This document shows positions 43,962 through 63,600 of a stretch of DNA of 64,000 nucleotides, in pieces. This stretch comes from Corticium candelabrum. Its lineage: Eukaryota > Porifera > Homoscleromorpha > Homosclerophorida > Plakinidae. A program made the position numbers and the translations under genes. The notes under the pieces are model-generated. The model was not told the origin of the DNA. It did no database searches and saw only the letters and a list, made by a program, of their open reading frames with translations. The stretch covers positions 5,264,327-5,328,326 of the forward strand of contig NC_085095.1 of NCBI RefSeq assembly GCF_963422355.1, in the 5' to 3' direction. The first letter of the stretch is position 1. Every line of letters starts with the position of its first letter.

Positions 43962-46884
43962 CCTCTGTGGGCAAACATAATCTACTAATTCTTGGTCAAT
44001 GACTTCTTCAGCTGGCAGTCTGAAGCCAAAGTCACACATGACCTCAATCAGTAACTGCCGATTGGCTTTACCATCAAGTTCGTTACTCCAGACGACAATG
44101 CCATTCGAGCTTGCATAAATAAGTTGTCCTTGTTTTCTACTTTTATCTCTTATCTTGTTGCTAGAAAAATATCCGAAGATAAAACTGAAACAAGTTCCTG
44201 CCAACTACTAGAAAGTTTCCTTCCTACATTGGTAATCTCGCTACTTGTGCACTTGCTGTCTGCTTTACACATTAGATGTTGTGCTGTTCCTTTATCATCA
44301 TTTTTCTGTTCATAAAACCAACAGTCTAATGCAGTTTTTTCATTTGGATCTAATTTCACATCACGTCTGCTAATGTTTACTCTTAGTGGTGTGTCTCCAC
44401 TTGGTTTGTGCTTGTCTATACATACTAGCTTAGTGGGATCCACAGGAACAGCTGGTCCTAAAGGTTGAATGTTTACTGAAAAGTGGAAATTAAGCAATCC
44501 TGGTTTCTTCACTTCCTCAAGCTTTTTGGTTATAAACAGACGGATGCCTGTACATAAGGAAGCAATTTCGTGGCATGGTCTTGTTGTGGTCAAAATGATG
44601 TATTTCTTTGAATGATAAGCTATTTCTAATGTGACACCTTTCTCAACTCGATACACAGAGTGGTGACGTGTCAACATTGGCTCATCAGGATACTCCTCGA
44701 TGCAACAGGTTATTAGCCTGAAATGCAGCTGCTCGGGAATACATGCAATTTGGCAAGGAGAAATAATGAGTGAGAACGGTTTGAGATCGTTAGGATTCAC
44801 TGGAGCAGCAGCTGCTAGTGGTGAATTTGGGTCAGACTCCAGCAAATACAGAACAACGTATTCCATTTCATAAGAAATTGCTAGTTGAGATGGTTGAGAG
44901 TTAGGGGAGAGCAAATAGAAGCAATTCAACAAATTCAATACGACTTCGTATTCTTCTTCTTTTACTCCTGCCTGTCTGAGGCAATCTTTCATGAGCTCCC
45001 AGCTAACGATTCCTGTTTTCTTGGCATGACACCACTGACGACAAAAGAACCCAGAAGGGAAATAGACTGATGCAATAACTGAAAAAACCCTGAAAGCCAA
45101 TTCGGTTTGGTGACGACTGTATCCTTCAATTTCTCACTTTTCTCAAGGAATATTACTGATACGGCTTCATCCAAATACACCAGAGCCGCACGCACTTCTT
45201 TCTCTTCAGAGATACGACACAATTGATTGGCCAAAGCCAAGATAAGTTTGACATTAGACAAGGCACTGCCCATCTTCTCTTCTAGACCATCACAGATTTT
45301 CTGCAGTACTGCCCAAGTCGCTGGTATCAAACTTTTAAATGACACAGAATGTGTCACCTTTCCAATGACTTGTTTCATTGCAACTACACCCAGATCCTTG
45401 GTTTGAGATTCTGGATCAGACACCGAGTTTTGAACACGAAAAAACCAATCATCAGGCTGCTGGCTTGGTTGGTAGATGTGCTCCGTAAATTCCTGATCAA
45501 AAAACTTCACACAGGAATTTATTCTGCTTCTGTATCATTGCTTCACTGACTTCGGCGATATGTGTTCCAATCAGAAACATAATCAGGGATGCGCATTGCA
45601 ATGACTCGTCAAGAGAATCAATTAAATTGTGACCCTCAGCTCTTGACAAGAAAGTCGCAGATCTCCACAAAGACAAAGCATCATAATTCTTTTCGATCCA
45701 CATGTTAGGAATCGGGGTTTCTTCCAAGTCGGGGGAAAACCGGTGGGATGATTTGGCCTCGTCATTGAGAACCTTGCTTGCATCAAACACAAGACAAATA
45801 ATACTTCATGGTTTGATGGCTTCTTGTTGACCAGAAAGTAGGAGTTCCTGACCTCCTAAATCCCAGATGGTATGGTAAACATTTGATTCTTCTTGCTTCA
45901 GGATATCGGGATCACTTTGAAACTGCTTTATAGCATGACTGATTCCTTCAGTCAGAAAAATGGCTTTGTCCAGTTTGTCGTTGCTCGTGTTGCTTTTGGC
46001 ATCACCAATTGATGCAGCTGCTTTGTCTAATTTGTCTGTCTTTGTCTTGATTGCGGTAACTTGACTCGATGCAGGCACTTCACTTGGCTTGCTTGCGTTT
46101 GTGCCAGATTGACCGTTTGCAGTTTGTCCATCTTCATTGCCACTTTTGTCGGCACCTTTACTACCTGCCTCGTTTACCTTAGAAGCATGCTGTGCATGGA
46201 TCGCTGCTCTAGCTATTTGTCTGTCCAAAAATTCCTGGCCTTTGTCATGCAAAGCACTCCAGTTGCATGCTTCACAAATGGCCACTTCTGCCTTAGCCAC
46301 GGGTGTGCTCGCTTCACATACCTGGAACTTTTCATTGAGCAAGGATCGTTTGAAAGACGGCTTCCTCGTTCTGTCCTTGCCCACGATGACAATCTTGACT
46401 CGAGTTATTTCAATCGATCCTTGCTGTAGAGCTCGCACAAATAACTCGCCCACATCGGAGCCCATGCTCGTCACTGCCCCTACAACAATATCACAGCTAC
46501 AGTCTGTACACTACAATCTATTTCGAGTAACAAGATTAACTCACGTGGACACGAGACGCAACTCAATGTCATTCCATTACTCAATTCTGCATCAGACAAT
46601 GTTTGCTCATCACGTAATTGTTTTCCATTCACAACGAGCAGTTGATCCACGGATGAAGAATCGTCCTTGCTACCAAGTTGCTTCTGCAGTGTGGCAATAG
46701 TGTCAGATGCTCTTGACTTGGCTACTAACTTCAGCCATTCACTCTCAGATGCTAAAAGTAAAGCAACAATTGTGACCTCATATGGATCAAGCAATTTAGA
46801 TAAAATAAACGTATTGTATAGAAGTAGCTAAATACCTTGATGGTCATTGGCAGACTGTTTTGTAACATTGGTTTTCTCCTGCAT
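43962..46884 (-). pseudogene. UBL-Roc-COR-Death domain protein, disrupted
   Basis: ROCO-type regulator architecture. Exon 1 (46884-46836) codes MQEKTNVTKQSANDHQ. Exon 2 (46751-46555) is a ubiquitin-like domain (LLVVNGKQLRDEQTLSDAEL). From 46479 follow a Roc GTPase-like domain (RVKIVIVGKDRTRKPSFKRS; IWDLGGQE), a COR domain (VFDASKVLNDEAKSS, FLIGTH, VVTKPNWLSGFF) and a C-terminal Death-like end (VVWSNELDGKANRQLLIEVM). Damage: an in-frame TGA at 45808-45806 between EAIKP and SIICLVFD, frame changes at two T6 runs (about 45500 and 45085), a TAA at about 44150 followed by another frame change. The P-loop reads GxxxxRKP instead of GxxxxGK[ST], so GTP binding would be lost anyway. Either a decayed gene copy or a sequence with several homopolymer errors; the stop codons favour decay. 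Confidence 0.7.
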
Positions 46885-48396
46885 TGAATTACAGTGAGAT
46901 TCTCCCTTGCTATCCACAATAAGCCATATAATATTACTTTATCTATTTCCTATTACTGCTAACTATACTATGTGACAACACAACATGCAGCTGTTGCTGA
47001 CTAAGCAGACAACGTCTGATTAACAAGATATCACTTTCTTTTCACATACTTTCTTCATCCTTCTTTTCATTTTAAACTAAAAATAATCTTCTATTAAAGC
47101 TTCAATATAAATAAACAAATCTCCCACTAGCTTTCACCCCTCCCCACTTTAATTAGCTGATTGGAGAGGCTGCTCATTGTTTGATATTATCACTGATTAT
47201 CATATATATCTTATCATGTTTGTTGATTACCATATTATGGTTAATTAAACATGAAGGAAACGAAGATGTCCAAGTCTTCAATATTCTTTGTACACCTTCC
47301 TTTTGCTAAATCTAGATTCTCATATTCCTAATGTTCACTTTAGCTCTGCTTGTGACAAATCATAATACTTTACCACAATGTTTGTGCTTGTAAAATAGAA
47401 TGTGACGCTGAGGTCTGTACAAATGTTACACTCGATAGCATTGTCTGCAAGAGACTATGCCAACATTTAGCATCAGCATCACACAAAGCTTAGTGTGGAG
47501 ACAGCCTCTTGTTTGCAGTTAATAGTAACCACGAGAGATAAAGATTCCGCAACTGTAACACATGTTGATAGTGCAGGCAGCTTGACAGACCAACTGAAAT
47601 ATAAAGACAAGCTCTCTACACCAAGTAGATTCCATATCAGAACACATGACCAATAGATAGCACTTCCTAATGTTTAGATTCAAATCACAATAAAGTCACA
47701 GTTTTCAAATTTGTGTTGCAAGTTCAATCAGTTTATTCTATCCAAAGCCAGATAACTGGAAGTTATACAAACAAGCAGTGAATTCATAAATTAATTAATG
47801 AAAAAATCATTTACGACTTTTCTATCACCATAAACAACCATTATCTATTTTGTATCCTAATCATGTTGCTACATATTGCAAAATCCAATACAGACTTGAT
47901 TAATTAAATAAATAAGCAAATGATAAAATGATATCAAAATCAGAAAGATGGCTGTTACAACTAACCTGCTGCAGTAAAGGCTTCACAACCTAACTGTAAA
48001 TGTTTCTCGATTTCAAGCATCTCTTTATAAATTTGGATAGCATCTTCGTGTTTCTCTTGATCCCTCAAACTATCGCCCAGTCAACCTAATGCTAAATTAG
48101 AAACACACCAACCAGTCACATCATCTCTTCCAGTTCTCTTCTCTCTTCCCAGTCTGTCGGCCCCTCCCAACATCTTCACTGTCAACCAACCCAAACATTA
48201 AATGTAGTCCAACATCTAAATAATGCTAATCCTCTACAACATGCATGATTAAAATATTGCTGTACTACTTTAACATTCTAACTATTTGTAGTATTAATGA
48301 AACAGTGACTACCTCTCTCACCCACACAAACACATGCACTCACATATGCACGCACGCACACATGCACGCATGCAGACAAGCGTGCACACACACAAG

Positions 48397-48479
<83 letters not shown>

Positions 48480-48945
48480 CGGCCACCACTACTCCCACAC
48501 AGACACAGCATTTATCAAACACAAGCAAACCATTAACAGACTGCAACTCCTAGTTCCATCACTATCACTCATTACAAACTTGACTGCTCGAGTAAAGCAC
48601 ATAAACTGGACTAATTCCTTCCAACAAATACCTTAAACATTGAATAACTACAAAACCCTCCATTAATCAAAGAAGAAGAACATACACACATAAATCTCAA
48701 CTCACATGAAATCACATAAATCTTTCCAACCTGGCCAGCAATTCAAGTTGCTGTCAATAAACAAATTTGTTTCCATATCTTAATGATAGTAAACAGCTCG
48801 ACAAATATCTTTCTTTTCACTAAAATACATTAATTGTATTACTGATAAACCTGAATTAATCCACTAGGGTGTGTCCTCTATTAAGTCATGTGATAGTCAA
48901 TCATTTTTGAGACTTTGTAATCGATATCATTGACATCTGGCATCA
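46885..48945. other. AT-rich spacer with one TPR-like exon and a (CA)n tract
   Basis: Between the ROCO remnant and the AVL9 3' end. It holds the TPR-like fragment at 47966-48069 and (CA)n at about 48380-48478. No other conserved coding sequence. Confidence 0.5.
47966..48069 (-). pseudogene. Isolated TPR-like exon fragment
   Basis: The minus-strand frame LRDQEKHEDAIQIYKEMLEI fits the second half of a tetratricopeptide helix pair (A-x2-Y-x-E/K-x-L-x-I). It is bounded by GATAG| and a GTTAGT donor. A TGA lies just upstream in frame, and its donor phase (1) does not join the next minus-strand exon of the ROCO remnant in frame. It may be a 5' exon of a longer ROCO transcript, or debris. Confidence 0.35.
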
Positions 48946-57757
<8,812 letters not shown>

Positions 57758-60606
57758 TCATTTATTATCATCAAAACTCTACGTATGTACAGGAAACTTT
57801 CAAATATCTACCAGTCCTTCATAACTAAGCAAATTATAACACATTAATGGACTTGGCCTACAACATTGCAGTCAAACATTATGCCACTGTCGTTTGTACT
57901 GCATGAAAATCTCGACAGCTTCCTCGAAATCACTCTGGCGTTGCATCTCTGAAGAATGATGGAAAATTGCTTTCTCCAGAATGCCTTAAAACGTTGAGCG
58001 CTGTTAAAAGGATGTGCATGAGTGGTATTGTAGCTTTGCCTAGATATATGAGACAAAAACTTGTGTGCGTGCGAGCCCCACAAACCAAAATGTTCAAAGA
58101 CTAGTGGAACACACTTGGCTGATAAACCACCATGCAGGACCTCTCCTGAGTATTTCTTTAGTTTCTTCTCCTCTCTTACTTTTGCAGCATACCCTTCTTC
58201 TCTGTGTGCGTGGTTGAGAGCATCCTTACTCCATGGGTGTGCTAATGAAACATCCACGTCAAGATTCTGTCCTGTTTCAGAATCAAAGAGTGTCATATCA
58301 GGACGGTTTTCGCTACTAACAAAACGATGCCGGGGTTCGGTTTGATGGGGAATGTGCAAATCACTCAAACATTCACTCCAACCCTTCAAGATAGTATTGT
58401 GGGTCCAGACAGGACCTCCTCCATATTTACATGTTAGTAGGTGGTATCCTTGTTGATCCAGTTGTTGTCCACAGTCACACACTTTCACCCACTTGGTAAA
58501 CGGTAAAGCCAATCCCAACCGCAAATAGGACGCTATAGAAAAGTCGTTTGTTTTAAGTGCGTGCCTATCAGAAGTAGGAATGGCATCTAACCAATCTCCG
58601 GCTCCACGACCTTGCAATGACCGCAGCCTTGCCGCATCTTTATCAGAAGGAGCCTGAGCAATGAGTTCAGACACATTAATTTCGTTTATCTCAGTACAAA
58701 GACGGTGCTGCAGTTTCTTAGGATAAGCGATGATGTCATCAAGTGTTTGAAAATCTTCATCATTGTCAGCTGACTTGGACAATGGTGGCAAGTCGGAAAA
58801 GCTAGAAATTACTTCTGAGCCAATCGACCCCGACTTTTCTTTAGAAGAAGTAAGATAATCAACCAAGTCAGTCATACACAAGAAACGAGATGGCAATTCT
58901 TTCATTGATTGACACCAAGAAGACACAAAAGCAGCATGAGAAATTTGTCCAATCTGTGTTAAACCAAAGCCTCCATTCTTGAGCTTTAGAGTCGCTTGTT
59001 TCCAGGCTGTATCATTCAAATGATTGAAACCAATGATGTCCACAAATGAAGATCTAGTCATTTTGTCATGGATGACTGCTGCCAGTTGTAGATCGCGAGG
59101 AAATACTTGCCTTGCCAAGTAGTTCAATCTAGGCACATGACAGTGTCGTAGAATCAGCATGGAGATTTGCCGATTATTCAGCAGGGCCAATTCACGGCAA
59201 AGTTCCTTCCCACCCTTGGCAATGTCAGCACATTGAGAACGAACAAATTCAGGTTTTCCTACTGGTGTGCCTAGTATAATAGTGCCATCAGAGGTAACTG
59301 GAGTTGGAAAATTACAGACATTACCAGAGGGACAAAACAACTCACACTTTCTGTCTAAAATTTCCAAATGCAACGTGGACAGGGAAGACTTCAAATCATC
59401 CAAAATATTTTGAAGACTATTGACTGGACCTACCACATAGATGTCATCTAGATATGCCAACATAGTAACACCCTCATGTCTCTTGATCACCTCACATAAA
59501 ATAGGATGGATAGTAGCTGAGAAAAGAGCAGGTCCCAAAGGGTCTCCTTGATGAACTCCTTCACTTGATGTTAATAACTCAACTCCCTTGTCAGTGACGT
59601 ATATCAGCTTGCTTGATTCCCCGTACAACTGCTTGACATGAGGATAGATATCAGGAAAGTCTTTAGCAATTTGCTGAAGAAGTCGTTCCCTTGAAACAGA
59701 ATTGAAGGCATTCCTGACATCTGTTTTAAGGATTGACCAATCAGGATTTTGCTCCAATAAGATCTGAATATGGTGTGTAAGCAGCTCAGCTCCTCCAGGT
59801 GTCGCAATGCCGTGCTGTATAGGGGAGAAATATGAAGCAAACTCAGGTGACTTCTGTTGACAAATAGTCTTGGCAGTAAGTCGTCGAAAAACTTCCCCTA
59901 CAGCGATTGGCCTCACATCATTCCCATGTTTAGGTATTGCTATGAGTTTAGAGGCTGAAAGCAAAGGAACTACGTTGGATGGCACATCTCCTGAAAATAT
60001 GTGATTACAAGTCTGAAACAATAGATCTGTGGTGATGTCATTATCCAGGAGAATTCGAACATGTTCGTATCTCCATCCAGAGGGTCCACACCCAGAAGCT
60101 TTTGGAGCATTTTTGATAGCGTTGATGAAAACAGATCTGTCAAGAAATGTTGGACTCGAAGAAGACAATACATCAGGAATCTCGTTAGGATTGATGAGTC
60201 CCTCAGGGTGTTTAGATTTCAATTTTTGAAGAACCTCACTTGTTTCTGGGGCCAAACCATTGCTTGTAAGAAACTTAGCTGCTTTGGAAATCTCACCTAC
60301 TTGAGCCAACTTTACAGCTACTTTTCTCTTGTACTCATCAGTCATTGATTTATTTTCTGACTTCCTGTTTGTTGGTGTGTTCAACTCAATTAGCTCATCC
60401 CAGCGAAAATTCAGAAAACTTTGATAACGGGCCTTCACTTCCTTGTATCCTACCTTGCCGCCTCTCACGTGAGGTTGTAGTAAGATTCTAGGTAACAAAA
60501 ACAAGAGTTTCCAACCCACATCACTAGAGGGGTCTTCATCAATCTTCTGTAGCAAAATGTTGCAACACTCTTGAAACATTGGTCGTAAAGATCGTGGAAT
60601 ATTCAG

Positions 60607-60607
<1 letters not shown>
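57758..60607 (-). mobile_element. 5'-truncated non-LTR retrotransposon inserted at (CTGT)n
   Basis: Read on the minus strand, the element begins right after (CTGT)n at about 60607 and ends at about 57758 with TAATAAATGAAT followed by (CTGT)n. Its single open frame codes reverse transcriptase plus a restriction-like endonuclease. The 3' untranslated region is only about 85 bp. The N-terminal zinc-finger part seen in the other copy is missing, as expected from 5' truncation during target-primed reverse transcription. Confidence 0.8.
57844..60606 (-). CDS. Reverse transcriptase / restriction-like endonuclease polyprotein (truncated N-terminus)
   Basis: The open frame of about 920 element-derived residues has no stops. 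RT blocks are GPSGWRYEHVRILL, RPIAVGEVFRRL, LKTDVRNAFNSV (motif A), GVHQGDPLGPALF (motif B) and MLAYLDDIYVVG (motif C, YLDD where most elements have YADD). Downstream is a Cys-His knuckle CDCGQQLDQQGYHLLTC, then the restriction-like endonuclease signature EPRHRF…RPDMTLF…LDVDVSLAHPW…EEKKLKKY. This layout is that of early-branching non-LTR elements (R2/NeSL/Utopia-like), not of APE-type LINEs. The frame also runs through the CTGT repeat into antisense of the neighbouring element up to 60774, which is fortuitous. An intact frame suggests a fairly recent insertion. Confidence 0.85.
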   Translation of the reverse strand: MNIPRSLRPMFQECCNILLQKIDEDPSSDVGWKLLFLLPRILLQPHVRGGKVGYKEVKARYQSFLNFRWDELIELNTPTNRKSENKSMTDEYKRKVAVKLAQVGEISKAAKFLTSNGLAPETSEVLQKLKSKHPEGLINPNEIPDVLSSSSPTFLDRSVFINAIKNAPKASGCGPSGWRYEHVRILLDNDITTDLLFQTCNHIFSGDVPSNVVPLLSASKLIAIPKHGNDVRPIAVGEVFRRLTAKTICQQKSPEFASYFSPIQHGIATPGGAELLTHHIQILLEQNPDWSILKTDVRNAFNSVSRERLLQQIAKDFPDIYPHVKQLYGESSKLIYVTDKGVELLTSSEGVHQGDPLGPALFSATIHPILCEVIKRHEGVTMLAYLDDIYVVGPVNSLQNILDDLKSSLSTLHLEILDRKCELFCPSGNVCNFPTPVTSDGTIILGTPVGKPEFVRSQCADIAKGGKELCRELALLNNRQISMLILRHCHVPRLNYLARQVFPRDLQLAAVIHDKMTRSSFVDIIGFNHLNDTAWKQATLKLKNGGFGLTQIGQISHAAFVSSWCQSMKELPSRFLCMTDLVDYLTSSKEKSGSIGSEVISSFSDLPPLSKSADNDEDFQTLDDIIAYPKKLQHRLCTEINEINVSELIAQAPSDKDAARLRSLQGRGAGDWLDAIPTSDRHALKTNDFSIASYLRLGLALPFTKWVKVCDCGQQLDQQGYHLLTCKYGGGPVWTHNTILKGWSECLSDLHIPHQTEPRHRFVSSENRPDMTLFDSETGQNLDVDVSLAHPWSKDALNHAHREEGYAAKVREEKKLKKYSGEVLHGGLSAKCVPLVFEHFGLWGSHAHKFLSHISRQSYNTTHAHPFNSAQRFKAFWRKQFSIILQRCNARVISRKLSRFSCSTNDSGIMFDCNVVGQVH

Positions 60608-60641
<34 letters not shown>

Positions 60642-60650
60642 TGACAGACC
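60608..60650. repeat. (ACAG)n microsatellite between the two retrotransposons
   Basis: About 40 bp of GACA units with one GACT interruption. It separates the 5' ends of the two oppositely oriented elements and is presumably the original target. Confidence 0.95.
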
Positions 60651-63600
60651 CCGGATGACGGGCGTGTAGCATCCAAGACTTGAGGCCTTGTTGTTTTCGC
60701 CTTGCTTGTCCGTTCTCTGGCAATGTCTTCTGCCGAGAAATGTCCATACGAGTCTTGTCATGTTTCGGACACACTGAAGAGAGTTCTGTGTCATATCCGC
60801 GACGCTCACGACCCGAATCTCCTCCCAGGGGATTTCATCGCTCGCCTGAATCTTCTTCAGTGCTCATTCTGCAAAAGATGGTACTTGAAGTTGAAACAAC
60901 ACACTTCTCAATGCCGTTCTCGGAAATCCGTTTCTGATGGTCAACGGTCAAGTCAGGGCCATACTACACTCGGCGCATCGTCACCTCCTGGAAGGAACGT
61001 CCGGAAGACCCTTTCTGAGTTGCCGCCGTCTCTTACAGTGCCGGATTCATTCTCTGGAGATTCCGCTTGTCATAATCCACCTCAGCGCGTGTCCCTACAG
61101 GATGCCCATGCTGACCTAGAGACTGCAGCCTGGAACATTATCCGGGATCTGCCCTCGGATGCCATTCTCAAGGCCATTCCCCCACGGGTTGTACAAACTA
61201 TCAAGCCTGCTGCACGAGCACTCTTTCACGGCTGTTGTGCTGTGGCCCTTCGAAAGATCCATGACAATCCCGGTGACGAGCTAGCATGGAAGCTGCTCTT
61301 CCTCATTCCACGCATGATTCTCACGCCTATGGTCAGGGGAGGACGTCATGGCTTTCGTGACGTCAAAGTGAGGTATCAGAAATTTCTCAGTTGGAATTGG
61401 TCGGATCTACTTCAGCTAAATGGATCAACTTCAAAGAAGACGCCTCGTTGTAGTGATGAAGCACGGAGAGCCGCTACCCTGAGGTTGGTGAGATGTGGAG
61501 AGCTTTCAAGAGCTTCCAGGTTGTTAACCAGCAAAGGCCTAGCTCCTGCCTCAGAAGATACCACAGCAAAGCTGGCTTCCAAGCACCCTTCCAGAGCCAC
61601 GGGGTTGCATCTTCCTTCTTTGTCTCAAGATTCAATCAAACTGTCAAGCTCAGCGCTGTTTGATGCCATTAGACGAGCTCCACGGGGTTCTGGTGCAGGT
61701 CTCTCAGGCTGGCGCTTCGAGCATTTGAAAGTTCTACTTGAAAACGAGCTCACAGCAGATTGTCTTTTTTCCGCTTGTTCGGCTATTGCTAGAGGCATAT
61801 TGCCTGCTGCTGCAGTAACCCTCTTTTCTTCATCTCGGCTAATTGCTCTGCCCAAGTCCAATGGCGACATACGACCTATTGCAGTTGGTGAAGCTATACG
61901 CAGGCTGACAGCTCGAGCTATATGTCAACAAAAAAAGGAACTGTTCTCAAGCTTCTTCTGCCCCATCCAGCATGGTGTGGCAACCGAGTGTGGCACTGAG
62001 CTGATTGTCCATCACATTGAGCTACTCCTCCAGCACAATCCCGACTGGGTTGTATTAAAATCTGATGTCAGAAATGCATTCAATTCCATCAGCAGACAAC
62101 AGATGTTGGAGCAAGTGGTCGGGTCATTTCCAGATATCTTGAATCATGTAGCTCAGATGTATGGGAGGATCAGCCCATTGGTATTCATGCAAGGTATCAC
62201 TCCAGTTACAATCGAATCTGCAGAAGGGGTCCATCAAGGCGACCCGCTGGGGCCAGTTCTATTTGCCACTGCCATTCATTCTGTTCTAAAAGATCTTCAG
62301 GAGATGCATCCGAAGGTTCGTATCTTGGCATACTTGGACGACGTCTTTGTACTGGGTCACCCTACGGATATTCAGTCTGCCTTTCAAGATCTGAAAAAGT
62401 CTTTTTTTGCCATCAACATGATCATTGCAGATTCAAAGTGTGAGATCTACTGCCCTTCTACACGTGATCCTGTTGAAGGCTTTGACTGCATACCAGTCAC
62501 TGATGATGGAGCCATCTTTCTTGGAGCACCCGTAGGCACACCTTCATTTGTTGCCTCCTCTTGCTCGAACATCGCAAAGTCAAAATTCTTACTGTGTAAC
62601 GAACTTGTTCAATTGGGAGACATACAGAGTGCCATGCTCTTGTTGAGAGGCTCTCACGTCCCTTGCCTGAATCACTTGGCACGCTTAGTTCGTCCTGAGT
62701 TGCTCACACAAGCAGCTTCAATTCACGACTCTCAGACAAGAAAGACATTTTGCCATCTACTTGGGTTCAACGAGATTGAGGACATGCCTTGGCGCCAAGC
62801 TGTTTTGCCAATTAGACTTGGTGGCTTTGGCATGACTTCGTTGGCTTTTGTGTCGCAGCCTGCCTTTGTTGCATCCTGGGCTCACGCCATTGTGGAACTG
62901 CCTCTTCGTTTTCCAAGTCTCTTTCCAGCTGTTGACAGCCTAGTTAATTCAACTACTGGGGCTCTTAGTAACGCCCTGACCCAATCTGTCCCTGATGGAA
63001 AGCATATTTCCGAATATCTGACATCTGCAGGCAAAGTTCAGCATCAGCTATCCATGTCATTTGCTCGCTGTGAGGCAGAAATCTTGTTCACAGATGCACC
63101 CACAGCCCGAGATGCAGCACGACATCGATCTACAAAAGGAAAAGGAGCTGGTGCATGGCTGAACGCAATCCCGACTTCAGAAGTGCTCGCACTAAATTCT
63201 TACGAGTATCGTTTAGCGTCCTTGCTGAGGTTGGGCTTGCCCATTCCACTTTCTGACTGGATGACAACATGCAACTGTGGTGCCTCCCTGGACAGCAGTG
63301 GGTACCATCTGCTAACATGCAAAACCGGTGGAGGGCCAGTTTGGTCGCACGAATCGCTTGCATCAGTCTGGTCTGATTGCCTGCGGGAGCTGCACATCCA
63401 TCATCGAAGGGAACCGAGGCATCGGTATGCCAATTCCAATGACCGGCCAGACATTGTAGCCTTCGACTCAGACTCTGGGTGCAATGTGGATCTGGACATA
63501 GCTCTAGCACACCCATGGAGCTCGGACATCTTCCCTAGATCTTCGGAAACAGATGGCGCCGCTGCTGAGAGAAGAGAGGAGAGAAAAAAGTCAAAATACG

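Noticed and set aside
60607-60774. N-terminal extension of the minus-strand retrotransposon frame up to 60774
   Set aside because: Those codons translate the CTGT repeat and the antisense of the neighbouring plus-strand element; the true element begins at about 60607.
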